Source: Paracoccus aestuarii
GTDB lineage: Bacteria > Pseudomonadota > Alphaproteobacteria > Rhodobacterales > Rhodobacteraceae
DNA: 64,000 nucleotides
Direction: 5' to 3'
Assembly: GCF_028553885.1 (NCBI RefSeq)
Contig: NZ_CP067169.1
Coordinates: forward strand, 1,321,501 to 1,385,500
Part shown: positions 17,189 to 26,309 of the stretch, one piece after another
Numbering within the stretch: the first letter of the stretch is position 1
Layout: every line of letters begins with the position of its first letter
Made by a program: the position numbers and the translations under genes
The notes under the pieces: generated by a model
What the model saw: the letters and a program-made list of their open reading frames with translations, nothing else
Told to the model about the DNA's origin: nothing
Databases searched by the model: none

Positions 17189-19004
17189 CAGACCCATCCG
17201 TTTCCTGATCGTCGACGATGTCGCCGAAAACATCATGGCGCTGGAGGCGCTGCTGCGCCGCGACGGGCTGGTGGTCGACAGCGCCCGGTCGGCGACCGAG
17301 GCGCTGGAGCTGATGCTGCGCCATGATTACGCGCTGGCCTTCCTGGACGTGCAGATGCCCGGCACCGACGGCTACGAGCTGGCCGAGCTGATGCGGTCCA
17401 CCGAACGCACCCGCGGCGTGCCCATCATCTTCGTCACCGCGGCCGAGATGGACGAGGCGCGCCGCTTCCGCGGCTACGAGGCGGGGGCGGTGGACTACAT
17501 CTTCAAGCCCATCGACCCGATGATCCTGAAATCCAAGGCCGAGGTCTTCTTCCGCATCGGCCGCCAGGCCAAGGACCTGGAACGCCAGCGCGACGAGATG
17601 CAGGAGATCGCGCGCCATCGCGACCAGGCCATGGCCCAGCTGAAGGCCCATGCCGACAATTCGCCCCTGGCCTTCGTGACGCTGGATCGCGACCTGTCGG
17701 TGCGCAGCTGGTCCAAGGGGGCGGAACGCATGTTCGGGCGCGCGGCGGGCGATCTGCTGGGCCTGCCCGCCACGGCCTCGGGCTGGCTGGATCAGGGGGG
17801 CGCGGATCTGCTGCATGACTGGCTGGACTGCCGCCGGGACGACGCGCCGCGCTTTTCGGCCGAACTGTCGCTGGATCATGCCGATATCGGCCCGATCTCC
17901 TGCGAGGTCTATGGATCGGTGCTGACCGACGGCGCGGGGCGTCCGACCCTGTCGCTGCAGCTTCTGGACATCACCGAACGCAAGCAGGCCGAGGAGATCC
18001 GCGCCCTGCTGATCGGCGAGCTGAACCACCGCATCAAGAACACCCTAGCCAATGTCCAGGCCATCGCCCGCCAGAGCCTGCGCCAATCCGCCAGCCTGGC
18101 CGATTTCGAGGTCAGCTTCGGCGGCCGGCTGCAGGCCTTGGCGCGGGCCCATTCGATCCTGTCGGACGCCACTTGGGCCAGCGCGCCGCTGGATCAGCTG
18201 ATCGACGACCAGATCAATTCGGGCACGCTGGACGCGGACCGGCTGCGCCGCAGCGGCCCGCCGGTCGAACTGTCCCCCGACACGATGCTGCGCATGGCCC
18301 TGACCCTGCACGAGCTGGGCACCAATGCCGCGAAATACGGCGCGCTGTCCTCCGTGGATGGCATGGTCGACCTGTCCTGGCGGCTGGAGGGCGGGGCGCT
18401 GGTCCTGACCTGGCGCGAGAGCGGCGGCCCCGAGGTGCGCGCGCCCCAGTCCGAGGGTTTCGGGACCACGCTGATCTCGGCCGCGGGGGGCGGGGATCCG
18501 GCCGCCGTCAGCGCCGATTGGCGTCCGGAGGGCGTCGTCTGGACCATCCGCATCGGCGACGGCGTGACCCGCATGGCCGCGCCCGAGGCCGTCGCCGCCC
18601 CCGGCGCCGCCGCCCAGCCCCGCCCGCGATCGCTGAAGGGCTGCCGCGTGCTGCTGGTCGAGGACGAGCCCCTGGTCGCGCTGGACCTGCGCTTCGAGCT
18701 GGAGGATGCGGGCGCCACGGTCACCGGCGTCGCCCGCAGCGTGGCCGAGGCGATGGAGGCCGGGCGCGACGCCTCCGCCATCGACCTGGTGCTGCTGGAC
18801 GGCAACTTGAAGGGCGAGCCGGTGGATGCGATCGCTGCGATGCTGGACGATCAGGCGGTGCCCTTCTGCTTCGTCTCGGGCTATGGGCGCGAACATCTGC
18901 CTGCGGGGTTCGATCACGCGCCGCTGATCGAAAAGCCCTTTCGCCCCGATACGCTGCGCAGCGTGCTGACGGGCCTTCTGGCCGCGCGCCTGCCCGCGGA
19001 ATAG
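17181..19004 (+). CDS. REC-PAS-HWE histidine kinase-REC signalling protein
   Basis: The 607-residue soluble protein starts with a receiver domain (acceptor Asp56 in [10 protein letters not shown]), a short coiled coil (120-150) and a PAS domain (150-265, ending [13 protein letters not shown]). An HWE/HisKA_2 kinase module follows with His283 in [13 protein letters not shown] and [14 protein letters not shown] as the ATP-binding N-box. A second receiver closes the protein (acceptor near Asp540 in [11 protein letters not shown]). AGAGGA precedes ATG 17181, which overlaps cheR by 8 bp. Kinases of this type often feed general stress-response relays in alphaproteobacteria; the partner here is likely the upstream hybrid kinase, which is an inference. 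Confidence 0.88.
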   Translation: MPDRPIRFLIVDDVAENIMALEALLRRDGLVVDSARSATEALELMLRHDYALAFLDVQMPGTDGYELAELMRSTERTRGVPIIFVTAAEMDEARRFRGYEAGAVDYIFKPIDPMILKSKAEVFFRIGRQAKDLERQRDEMQEIARHRDQAMAQLKAHADNSPLAFVTLDRDLSVRSWSKGAERMFGRAAGDLLGLPATASGWLDQGGADLLHDWLDCRRDDAPRFSAELSLDHADIGPISCEVYGSVLTDGAGRPTLSLQLLDITERKQAEEIRALLIGELNHRIKNTLANVQAIARQSLRQSASLADFEVSFGGRLQALARAHSILSDATWASAPLDQLIDDQINSGTLDADRLRRSGPPVELSPDTMLRMALTLHELGTNAAKYGALSSVDGMVDLSWRLEGGALVLTWRESGGPEVRAPQSEGFGTTLISAAGGGDPAAVSADWRPEGVVWTIRIGDGVTRMAAPEAVAAPGAAAQPRPRSLKGCRVLLVEDEPLVALDLRFELEDAGATVTGVARSVAEAMEAGRDASAIDLVLLDGNLKGEPVDAIAAMLDDQAVPFCFVSGYGREHLPAGFDHAPLIEKPFRPDTLRSVLTGLLAARLPAE

Positions 19005-19103
19005 GGGCAGAATAAGAACAGGGATCGCGCCCGGGGCGCCCCGCCCCGGCCATCTCGCCCGCCCGCCCGGCCCCGGTCCGCCATTCCCGGCGCGGGGGCC
19101 GGG

Positions 19104-19120
19104 GCGGAACGCCGTTCCGC
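19104..19120. repeat. 17-bp perfect inverted repeat in the metN upstream region
   Basis: GCGGAAC (19104-19110), three central bases, and GTTCCGC (19114-19120). It may be an operator for metNIQ or a weak terminator stem for the signalling operon. The rest of 19005-19158 is extremely G/C-rich with no frame or promoter that I can support. Confidence 0.35.
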
Positions 19121-19158
19121 GGGCAGGCGCGGGGGTGGGTTGCACCGGGGCGGGGTTT

Positions 19159-19197
19159 GGGGCATGTCCCCGCCCTCGATTTGAACTTGCAGGGCGG
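19159..19197 (+). promoter_or_regulatory. Hairpin hiding the metN ribosome site, with SAM-II-like loop
   Basis: CCGCCC (19170-19175) can pair with GGGCGG (19192-19197), which is both the ribosome-binding region and directly adjacent to the metN start. The loop reads GATTTGAACTTGCA; GATTTGA and CTTGCA are the two conserved boxes I remember from the first loop of SAM-II riboswitches. The conserved A-rich 3' half with GCTAAA is absent, so this is at best a variant or remnant. A competing stem GGGG/CCCC (19159-19162 with 19168-19171) could act as the switch partner. The context before a methionine importer fits. Confidence 0.3.
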
Positions 19198-19200
19198 ATG

Positions 19201-20235
19201 ATGACCGGCACGGCGATCAGTTTCGAAGGGGTGGGCAAGACCTATCCCAAGGCCGGCGGGCTGGTGACCGCGCTGGAAGGGGTGGACCTGTCCGTCCCCG
19301 AGGGCAGCATCACCGGCATCATCGGCCGGTCCGGCGCGGGGAAATCGACCCTGCTGCGCATGGTCAACGGGCTGGAGCGCCCGACCGAGGGGCGCGTGCT
19401 GGTCGCGGGCCACGATGTGGGCCGCGCCCGCGGCGGCGCGCTGCGCGGCATCCGGCGCGATGTCGGGATGATCTTTCAGCATTTCAACCTGCTGGCCTCG
19501 CGCAGCGTGCGCGGCAACGTGGCCCTACCGTTGGAGATCGCGGGCCTGCCCCGAGCCCGCATCCGCGCCCGCGTGGACGAGCTGATCGACCAGGTGGGCC
19601 TGACCGCCTTGGCCGACCGTTACCCGGCGGAGCTGTCGGGCGGCCAGAAACAGCGCGTCGGCATCGCCCGGGCGCTTGCCACCGGCCCCAAGGTCCTGCT
19701 GTCGGACGAGGCGACCAGCGCGCTGGACCCCGAGACGACCCAGACCGTGCTGGAGCTGCTGTCGCGCATCAACCGCGACCTGGGCCTGACCGTCCTGCTG
19801 ATCACGCATGAGATGGCGGTGCTGCGCGACATCGCCAGTCACATGGCGGTGATCGAGGCGGGGCGTATCGTGGAATCCGGCCCGACCTATGGCATCTTTG
19901 CCGCCCCCGCCCATGCGACGACCCGGCGGTTCCTGTCGGGCGTGACGGGCACGGCGCTGCCCGCCTTTGTCGCGGCACGGCTGCAGCCAGACCCGCCGGG
20001 CGATCCGGTGATCCGGGTGACCTTTGCGGGCGCCCATGCGACCGATCCGATGCTGGCGCGTCTGGCCACCGATCTGGGCATCAGCGCCAATATCCTGGGC
20101 GGCACGATCGAGGAGATCGGCGCGCGCCCCTTCGGCAACCTGCTGATTTCCGTGCCGCTGGACCGGGGCGCCGAGACGCGCGCCTTTCTGGAACGCCACG
20201 GGCTGACGACGGAGGTGCTGGGCCATGTCCGCTAA
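19201..20235 (+). CDS. metN: Methionine ABC importer ATP-binding protein
   Basis: The 344-residue ATPase energises uptake of D- and L-methionine. Walker A is GRSGAGKST (residues about 41-49), the ABC signature [15 protein letters not shown], Walker [13 protein letters not shown] and the H-loop ITHE. The C-terminal 75 residues (about 265-344, [14 protein letters not shown] and later [10 protein letters not shown]) form the NIL domain that binds methionine and gives trans-inhibition in MetN. ATG 19201, or 19198 immediately before it, follows GGGCGG. The 3' end overlaps metI by 11 bp. Confidence 0.95.
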   Translation: MTGTAISFEGVGKTYPKAGGLVTALEGVDLSVPEGSITGIIGRSGAGKSTLLRMVNGLERPTEGRVLVAGHDVGRARGGALRGIRRDVGMIFQHFNLLASRSVRGNVALPLEIAGLPRARIRARVDELIDQVGLTALADRYPAELSGGQKQRVGIARALATGPKVLLSDEATSALDPETTQTVLELLSRINRDLGLTVLLITHEMAVLRDIASHMAVIEAGRIVESGPTYGIFAAPAHATTRRFLSGVTGTALPAFVAARLQPDPPGDPVIRVTFAGAHATDPMLARLATDLGISANILGGTIEEIGARPFGNLLISVPLDRGAETRAFLERHGLTTEVLGHVR

Positions 20236-20899
20236 CCTGATCCCGATCCTCTGGGATGCGACGCTGCAGACCCTCTACATGGTCGCCGTCTCGGCGATCC
20301 TGGGCACGCTTGGCGGGCTGCCGCTTGGCGTGTTCCTGGCCTGCTCGCAGCGCGGCGAGCTGCTGTCGGCGCCGTGGGTCAACAAGCTGCTGGGGCTGGT
20401 GGTCAATGCCACGCGCTCGGTCCCCTTCATCATCCTGGTGGTGGCGATCATCCCCTTCACGCGGGCCATCGTCGGCACCTCGATCGGCACGAACGCGGCC
20501 ATCGTGCCGCTGACCTTGGCCGCGATCCCCTTCATCGCGCGGCTGGTGGAAAACGCCATCCGCGAGGTCGATGCCGGCCTGATCGAAGCCGCCCGCGCCA
20601 TGGGCGCCACGCCCCTGCAGATCATCCGCAAGGTGCTGATCCCCGAGGCGCTGCCCGGCATCACGCTTGGCCTGACCTTGGCCGTGGTCAGCCTGATCGG
20701 CTATTCCGCGATGGTCGGCGCGGTGGGCGGGCAGGGCCTGGGCGATCTGGGCATCCGCTATGGCTATCAGCGCTTCATGCCCGAGGTCATGGCCGCCGTC
20801 GTCGTCATCCTGATCGTGATGGTGCAGCTGGTCCAGTCCATCGGCGAATGGATTGCCGCCCGCGTCGACCGCCGCGCGCCCCGCAATCGCGGTGCCTGA
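20225..20899 (+). CDS. metI: Methionine ABC importer permease
   Basis: The 224-residue protein has five to six membrane segments and the permease coupling (EAA) loop [27 protein letters not shown]. The N-terminal [20 protein letters not shown] is typical of MetI. It forms a homodimeric channel with MetN and MetQ. The gene overlaps metN by 11 bp and is followed after 31 bp by metQ. Length is standard for the family, and nothing in it is unusual. Confidence 0.94.
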   Translation: MSANLIPILWDATLQTLYMVAVSAILGTLGGLPLGVFLACSQRGELLSAPWVNKLLGLVVNATRSVPFIILVVAIIPFTRAIVGTSIGTNAAIVPLTLAAIPFIARLVENAIREVDAGLIEAARAMGATPLQIIRKVLIPEALPGITLGLTLAVVSLIGYSAMVGAVGGQGLGDLGIRYGYQRFMPEVMAAVVVILIVMVQLVQSIGEWIAARVDRRAPRNRGA

Positions 20900-20930
20900 G
20901 TTTTCCCGCAGACAAGAAAGGACGAATCCC

Positions 20931-21704
20931 ATGCTGCGTCTGACAACCCTCGTATCGGCCCTGGCCCTCTCCTCCGCCGCAATGGCCCAGGACATCACCG
21001 TCGGCGTCACCCCCGGCGAACATGGCGAGATCATGGAGAAGGTGGCCGAGGTCGCCGCCCCCCTGGGCCTGAACATCCGGGTCATCGAATTCTCGGACTA
21101 TGTCGTGCCGAACCAGGCGCTGGCCGATGGCGATCTGGATGCCAACAGCTTTCAGCACCGCCCCTATCTGGAAAACCAGATGAGCGATCGCGGCTTCGCC
21201 CTGGTCGAGGCGGGCACCACCATCACCACCCCGATGGGCGTCTATTCCGCGCGCGTCGATGATCTGGCCGATCTGCCCGAGGGCGCGCAGGTGGCCATCC
21301 CCAACGATCCCACCAATGGCGGCCGGGCGCTGCTGATCCTGCAGGATCTGGGCCTGGTGACGCTGACCGAGGGCACGGGCCTGGTCCCCAGCACGCTGGA
21401 CATCGCCGAGAACCCGCGCGGGCTGCGCTTTCTGGAGCTGGACGCCGCGCAGCTGCCCCGCGCGCTGGAGGATGCGGATGCGGCGGTCATCAACACGAAT
21501 TTCGCCCTGGCCGCGGGCCTGTCCCCGCGCGAGGATTCCATCGCGATGGAAAAGGCCGACAGCCCCTATGTGAACATCATCGTGGTGCAACAGGATCGCG
21601 CCGAGGAGCCTTGGGTCCAGACCCTGGTTCAGGCCTATCAGTCGCCCGAGGTCAAGGCCTTCATCGACGAGACCTATGAGGGCGCGGTCATCACCTCGTG
21701 GTGA
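20931..21704 (+). CDS. metQ: Methionine-binding protein MetQ
   Basis: The 257-residue periplasmic binding protein carries a signal peptide of about 20 residues ending SSAAMAQ. It lacks the lipobox Cys of the enterobacterial lipoprotein, so it is predicted to be soluble. The NLPA/MetQ family features VGVTPGEHGEIME, FSDYVVPNQALADGDLDANSFQH, IPNDPTNGGRAL and VINTNFALAAGL are present in order. AAAGGA precedes ATG 20931. Its last 14 bases overlap the end of the convergent thiX gene. Confidence 0.94.
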   Translation: MLRLTTLVSALALSSAAMAQDITVGVTPGEHGEIMEKVAEVAAPLGLNIRVIEFSDYVVPNQALADGDLDANSFQHRPYLENQMSDRGFALVEAGTTITTPMGVYSARVDDLADLPEGAQVAIPNDPTNGGRALLILQDLGLVTLTEGTGLVPSTLDIAENPRGLRFLELDAAQLPRALEDADAAVINTNFALAAGLSPREDSIAMEKADSPYVNIIVVQQDRAEEPWVQTLVQAYQSPEVKAFIDETYEGAVITSW

Positions 21705-22461
21705 CCCGCCGGGCCGCCCCTTGCGGGCGGCCCCCTTCCACCAGCCGATCGACCAGCCCGGCCAGCGCAAACAGGGCCAAGCCCATCGCCGCCAGCAGGA
21801 CCAGGGCTGCGAACATCAGATCCGTCTGGCCGCGCCCATTGGCCATCAGCATCAGGTATCCCAGCCCCCGGCTGGATCCGACCCATTCCCCCACGATCAC
21901 CGCGAAGGGCGCATAGACCGCCGCCAGCCGCAGCCCCGAGCCGAGCGCGGGCAGCGCATGGGGCAGCTGGATCAGCCACAGCCTGCGCCACGGCGTCGCC
22001 CGCATGGACAGCGCCAGATCCGCAAGCGCCGGCGGCGGGCGCATCAGCGCGTCGAACAGCACCGAGGTCAGCGGGAAATAGGTGACCAGCGCCACCATCA
22101 CCACCTTGCTGGGCGCGCCATAGCCCAGCCACAGCGTCACGATGGGCGCCAGCGCAAAGACCGGCACCGCCTGCGCCAGAACCAGCATCGGCCGCATCAC
22201 CGCCCGCGCCACCGGCGACAGCGCCAGGTTCAACGCGGTCACGACCCCCAAGGCCAGCCCCGCCGCCAGCCCCATCCCCAGATTGGCCAAGGTGAAGCGC
22301 GCATGGTCGGCCAGCATCCCCGCATGGGTCGCCAGCGCCCGCGCCACCCGCGCGGGGCCGGGCAGGATGAAGGCGGGCACGCCCGTGGCCCAGACCACCC
22401 CCTGCCACAGTGCCAGCACCACCAGCGCCAGCCCCGCGCCGCGCAGGATCAGGCGGCCCAT
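21691..22461 (-). CDS. thiX: HMP/thiamin-precursor ABC permease (ThiX-like)
   Basis: The 256-residue permease has six membrane segments and the coupling loop LSMRATPWRRLWLIQLPHALPALGSGL of the SsuC/ThiX family. Because it follows tenA, thiY and thiZ in the same overlapping unit, it should form the ThiXYZ importer that brings in formyl-aminopyrimidine or HMP-type thiamin breakdown products. It overlaps thiZ by 13 bp and is the last gene of the operon. Its 3' end runs 14 bp into metQ on the other strand. Substrate assignment rests on the neighbours. Confidence 0.85.
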   Translation of the reverse strand: MGRLILRGAGLALVVLALWQGVVWATGVPAFILPGPARVARALATHAGMLADHARFTLANLGMGLAAGLALGVVTALNLALSPVARAVMRPMLVLAQAVPVFALAPIVTLWLGYGAPSKVVMVALVTYFPLTSVLFDALMRPPPALADLALSMRATPWRRLWLIQLPHALPALGSGLRLAAVYAPFAVIVGEWVGSSRGLGYLMLMANGRGQTDLMFAALVLLAAMGLALFALAGLVDRLVEGGRPQGAARRVTTR

Positions 22462-23153
22462 GGCTGCGACAGCTCCCGAAACAGCGTGGTCTGCGCGGCC
22501 ATCACCTCGGGGGCGTCCAGCGGTCGGGGGATCGGCCCGCCCGGCAGGGCCAGCGGGCGGGTCGCCTCAGGCGCGATGGCCCAAGCGCCGTGGCCCAAGC
22601 GCGCGGCCTCCAGCGGGTCGTGGGTGATCAGGATCACCGTCCGCCCGGCCAGCAGATCGGCGGCCAGATCCTGCATCGCCGCCTTTGTGGCCGCATCCAG
22701 CGCCGAGAAGGGCTCGTCCAGGATCACCACCGGGCGATCCTCGATCAGGGTGCGGGCCAAGGCCACGCGCTGGCGCTGGCCGCCGGACAGCTGGGCGGGG
22801 CGGCGATCCTCCAGCCCCGCGAGGCCGACGCGGGCCAAGAGGCCGCGGGCACGGGCGCGGTCGGGCGCCTCGCCCCGCAGGCGGGGGCCGATCACGACAT
22901 TTTCCAGCGCGCTGGCCCAAGGCAGCAGCTGCGCATCCTGACCCAGCATGGCGACGCCGCCCGGCGGCGGCAGATCGGCGCGCCCCCGAAACCGCGCCGC
23001 GACCGGCAGGCCCGCCACGATCCGCCCGAGCGTCGATTTGCCCACCCCCGAGGCCCCCAGCAGGCAGGTCCACGCACCGGGCGGAATGCGCAGGTCCAGC
23101 CCGCGCGCCAAGGGCCGGTCGCCCAGCCACAGATCGCCCGCCAGCCGGATCAT
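22449..23153 (-). CDS. thiZ: HMP/thiamin-precursor ABC ATPase (ThiZ-like)
   Basis: The 234-residue ATPase has Walker A GASGVGKST (about residues 33-41), signature LSGGQRQRVALARTL, Walker B VVILDEPFSALD and the H-loop LITHDPLEAARL. It is of the taurine/nitrate/ThiZ subfamily and slightly short, as is usual there. The ATG overlaps the tenA stop and its own 3' end overlaps thiX, so the cassette is translationally coupled. Confidence 0.87.
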   Translation of the reverse strand: MIRLAGDLWLGDRPLARGLDLRIPPGAWTCLLGASGVGKSTLGRIVAGLPVAARFRGRADLPPPGGVAMLGQDAQLLPWASALENVVIGPRLRGEAPDRARARGLLARVGLAGLEDRRPAQLSGGQRQRVALARTLIEDRPVVILDEPFSALDAATKAAMQDLAADLLAGRTVILITHDPLEAARLGHGAWAIAPEATRPLALPGGPIPRPLDAPEVMAAQTTLFRELSQPWAA

Positions 23154-23824
23154 GTCCGGTCCAGCCCCATCTGCCAGAAGCCGACCTCCAGCTGCGTGGC
23201 CTGCCGGAAATGCCGCGCCAGATCATAGGCGCGGGGCAGCGACGGCCAGTCGGGGCCAAGCCGCGCCTCCAGCGCGCCGTCGATCAGCGCGCCGACATCG
23301 TGGCAGACCTTCTGGTAATCCGCCCCGCCATAGGTCGCGGTCCATTCGCCGTAAGGCCCGCCGCTGCCCTTATGGATCAGCCCGATCTCGCCATAGCCGA
23401 AGACGCAAGGCGCCAGCGCCGCCAGCAGGTCCAGCATGTCGCCCGCATAGCCCGAGGCCTGGACATAGCGCGTATAGGCCATGTTGGCGGGCGATTCCGG
23501 GGTCTGCTGCAACATCGCCTCGGTGATGCCCTCGCGGCCGCAGATCTCGACATGCAGCGGCATCTCGCCGTTCAGCAACCCATGCGCGATCGAGGAGGCC
23601 AGCGCCATTTCCGACATGCGTTCGGATTTGGCGAAGACCAGCGCCCAGGACCGCGCGAAATGCAGCAGGAACACGTAATCCTGCTGCAGGTAATGCAGGA
23701 AGCTGTCGCGGGGCAGGCTGCCCGCCGCCAGTTGGCGCACGAAGGCGTGGTCGACATAAGCGTCCCAATGGGGTGCCGCCGCCTGCCGCCACAGCGCGAA
23801 GGCGCGTCCGTAATCAGGGGTCAT
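23150..23824 (-). CDS. tenA: Aminopyrimidine aminohydrolase / thiaminase II
   Basis: The 224-residue all-helical TenA/THI-4 protein hydrolyses aminomethyl-pyrimidines from degraded thiamin to HMP. Landmarks are HYLQQDYVFLLHFARSWAL near residue 45, the active-site Cys in LAPCVFGYGEIG (about residue 140), YGGADYQKVC, and the C-terminal LEVGFWQMGL with the catalytic Glu. It overlaps thiY and thiZ by four bases on each side. Together with ThiXYZ it forms a pyrimidine salvage module inside a thiamin synthesis operon. Confidence 0.92.
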   Translation of the reverse strand: MTPDYGRAFALWRQAAAPHWDAYVDHAFVRQLAAGSLPRDSFLHYLQQDYVFLLHFARSWALVFAKSERMSEMALASSIAHGLLNGEMPLHVEICGREGITEAMLQQTPESPANMAYTRYVQASGYAGDMLDLLAALAPCVFGYGEIGLIHKGSGGPYGEWTATYGGADYQKVCHDVGALIDGALEARLGPDWPSLPRAYDLARHFRQATQLEVGFWQMGLDRT

Positions 23825-24756
23825 TGCGGTACCTCGTTCACGTCGATGGCCAGGTCCCGCAGGGCCAGCCCGCCCGGCGTCGCGCCGCGTTCGGCCAGAA
23901 ACGCCTCGAAGCGCTGATAACGCCCCGCATCCACCGCCGCCGGGCGGCTGGAGAAACGCGGCCAGGTGTCGGGCCATGCGGCCTCGTTCAGCGGCGTCTG
24001 CAATTCGGACGCGGTGGCCGAGAAGATGCGCCAAGCCTCGTCGGGGTCGTTCTTGAGGAAATCCGTGGCCCGCGCCGTGGCCTCCAGGAAGGCGCCGACC
24101 GCCTCGGGATCCATGCGGTCGGGATTGGCGATATAGACCAGCTCGTCATAGGCGGGGATGCCATGCGCCTCGGGATAGAGGCAGCGGCCGTCGAACCCCT
24201 CCAGCCGCAGCTGGTTCAGTTCGAAATTGCGGAAGGCACCGATCACGCCATCGACCTGCCCCGACATCAGCGCCGGAGAGATCGACCAGCCGATATTGAT
24301 CTGTTCGACATCGCCCGGCACCAGCCCGTCATCGGCCAGCATGGCGTCCAGCATCACCTCCTGCACGCCGGCCACGGCGAAACCCACGCGGCGGCCCGAC
24401 AGGTCGGCGGGGGTCCGGATGTCGCTGTCGGCCAGCACCACGAGGCAGGTCAGCGGCGTCTCGATCAGGGTGCCGACGCGGATCACCGGCAGGTCCTGAT
24501 GGCGCGACAGGTGCAGTTGCGGCTGATAGCTGATCGCCAGATCGGCGCGACCGGCCGCCACCATGCGCGGCGGATCGTTGGGGTCCGAGGGGGTGACGAC
24601 CTGAACCGCAAGCCCCGCATCGGTGAAATAGCCCAGTTCCTCGGCCAGGATGATGGGCGCGTGGTCGGGATTCACGAACCAGTCCAGCATCACCGTCAGG
24701 GACGTGTCCGCGTGTGCGGGGGCGGCCATCAGGGCCAAGGCAAGGATATGTCGCAT
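23821..24756 (-). CDS. thiY: Thiamin-precursor binding protein (NMT1/THI5-like)
   Basis: The 311-residue periplasmic binding protein has a short signal peptide (MRHILALALMAAPAHA). VMLDWFVNPDHAPIILAEE is the hallmark of the THI5-like ThiY proteins that bind N-formyl-aminomethylpyrimidine. Further family segments are GRADLAISYQPQLHL, GVQEVMLDAML, INIGWSISPALMSGQVDGVIG and FRNFELNQLRLEG. The gene starts 6 bp after thiF ends and overlaps tenA by four bases. Confidence 0.9.
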   Translation of the reverse strand: MRHILALALMAAPAHADTSLTVMLDWFVNPDHAPIILAEELGYFTDAGLAVQVVTPSDPNDPPRMVAAGRADLAISYQPQLHLSRHQDLPVIRVGTLIETPLTCLVVLADSDIRTPADLSGRRVGFAVAGVQEVMLDAMLADDGLVPGDVEQINIGWSISPALMSGQVDGVIGAFRNFELNQLRLEGFDGRCLYPEAHGIPAYDELVYIANPDRMDPEAVGAFLEATARATDFLKNDPDEAWRIFSATASELQTPLNEAAWPDTWPRFSSRPAAVDAGRYQRFEAFLAERGATPGGLALRDLAIDVNEVPQ

Positions 24757-24762
24757 GGGTCC

Positions 24763-25716
24763 TCAGTCGTTCAGGGCCAGAAGGGCGATGCGCCCCGGCC
24801 AGATGGATTGCAGATCGCGCCCCGCGTTATGCGCGCGCAGCCCGGTGCGGCAGGCCAGCACGACGCGCGCGCCCTCGGGCGGGTCCAGATGGGCGATGCG
24901 CTCGGGCGGCAGGTGGCGGGCATCCGCACGGAAGGGCGCGGATTCGGCGCGCAGATCGACCAGCAGATCGCCCGGCGCGATCTGGCTTTCGGCGATGAAG
25001 GGCAGGGGGGCCTCGGGTTCCGGCGCGCGGTCGAAGCGGAAGCCGCCCATCCGCCAGGCGGCCGCATCCAGGCTGACCAGCCGCCCCAAGGGCGAGGGGT
25101 CGTGCCCCAGCAGCACCGCCAGCGCCATCTGCGCCTGCAGCGCGCCGATCATGCCCACGACCGGCCCCATCACCCCCGCCGTGGCGCAGGTCGCCCCCCG
25201 CAGCGGCAGGTCGGGGAACACCGCCCGCAGGCTGGGCGCGCCGCCGCAGCAGCCAAGCGCATAGCCCGACAGCGCCAGCGCCGATCCCGCGATCAGCGGC
25301 CGCCCGGCGGCCATGCAGGCATCCGAAAGCGTCAGGCTGACCGCGAAGGTATCGGCGCAATCCAGCACCAGATCGGCCCGTGCCACCAGCGCGGGCGCAT
25401 TGGCGGGCGTCAGCCATTCGGTCAGGGGCGTCACCGTCACATCGGGGTTCAGCGCGGCCATCTGGGCGCTGGCGGCGCGGGCCTTGGGCTGGCCGATCTG
25501 GCGCATGGCAAAGATCGGCTGGCGGTGCAGGTTCGTCTCCTCGACGCGGTCTCCGTCGATCAGGGTGATCCGGCCCACCCCCGCGCCGGTCAGATATTGC
25601 AGCGCCGGACAGCCCAAGCCCCCCGCGCCCACCACCAGCACATGGGCATCCGTCAGGCGCTGCTGGCCGGCCTCGCCCAGCTCCGGCAGGACCATCTGGC
25701 GGGCATAGCGCATCAT
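24763..25716 (-). CDS. thiF: ThiS adenylyltransferase ThiF with fused rhodanese domain
   Basis: The 317-residue E1-like enzyme activates the ThiS C-terminus with ATP for sulfur loading. VLVVGAGGLGCPALQYLTGAG is the nucleotide-binding loop, LIDGDRVEETNLHRQ follows, and LVLDCADTFAVSLTL is the adenylation region. Residues about 235-317 form a rhodanese-like domain with the active-site-like Cys in VVLACRTGLRAHNAG, so sulfur transfer to ThiS could occur on the same chain. A zinc site is not obvious: only the CCGG and ATCAT cysteines are visible. ATG 25716 overlaps the thiE stop; ATG 25713 directly behind it is equally possible. Confidence 0.9.
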   Translation of the reverse strand: MMRYARQMVLPELGEAGQQRLTDAHVLVVGAGGLGCPALQYLTGAGVGRITLIDGDRVEETNLHRQPIFAMRQIGQPKARAASAQMAALNPDVTVTPLTEWLTPANAPALVARADLVLDCADTFAVSLTLSDACMAAGRPLIAGSALALSGYALGCCGGAPSLRAVFPDLPLRGATCATAGVMGPVVGMIGALQAQMALAVLLGHDPSPLGRLVSLDAAAWRMGGFRFDRAPEPEAPLPFIAESQIAPGDLLVDLRAESAPFRADARHLPPERIAHLDPPEGARVVLACRTGLRAHNAGRDLQSIWPGRIALLALND

Positions 25717-26309
25717 GGCGCCACCGCCAGCCAGTCGCGCATCCGGCCCTCGGGGTCTGCGTTCAGCGTGATGTCTGTCACCGCCGAGACCACATCCGCC
25801 CCCGCAGCCAGCGCCTGCCGCCCGCGATCGGGCGTCAGCCCGCCGATGGCCACAAGGGGCGTCGCGCCGACCAGCGCCTTCCATTCGGTCACGCGGTCCA
25901 GGCCCTGTTCGTGCCATTTCATCTTTTTCAGGATCGTCGGCCAGACCGGCCCAAGCGCCACGTAATTGGGCGCCAGCGCCAGCGCGCGGTCCAGCTCGGC
26001 ATGGTCGTGCGTGGACAGCCCCAGCCGCAGCCCCGCCCGGCGGATCGCGGGGATGTCGGCGTGGTCCAGATCCTCCTGCCCCAGATGCAGCCAGTCGGCG
26101 CCTTCCTCGATGGCGATTTCCCAATAATCGTTGACGACCAGCGCCGCGCCGTGGCTGCGCGCCAGTGCCAGCCCGCGCCGGATCTGGTCGCGCAGATCGC
26201 CCGGGTCGCGGTCCTTCAGGCGCAGCTGCACCAGCCGCACACCCAAGGGCAGGGCGCGTTCCAGCCAGGCCAGATCGTCGAAGATCGGGTAGAAACGGGG
26301 CAAGCTCAC
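25713..26309 (-). CDS. thiE: Thiamin-phosphate synthase
   Basis: The 198-residue TIM-barrel enzyme couples HMP-pyrophosphate to the thiazole phosphate. Seen segments are [69 protein letters not shown] and [26 protein letters not shown], in the usual order. It is slightly short at the N-terminus but complete in the catalytic core. It overlaps thiG (4 bp) and thiF (4 bp). Confidence 0.92.
   Translation of the reverse strand: MSLPRFYPIFDDLAWLERALPLGVRLVQLRLKDRDPGDLRDQIRRGLALARSHGAALVVNDYWEIAIEEGADWLHLGQEDLDHADIPAIRRAGLRLGLSTHDHAELDRALALAPNYVALGPVWPTILKKMKWHEQGLDRVTEWKALVGATPLVAIGGLTPDRGRQALAAGADVVSAVTDITLNADPEGRMRDWLAVAP

Noticed and set aside
19159..19240. A complete SAM-II riboswitch
   Set aside because: Only the first-loop boxes are present; the downstream A-rich segment and GCTAAA block needed for the pseudoknot are not found, so only a SAM-II-like element is claimed.
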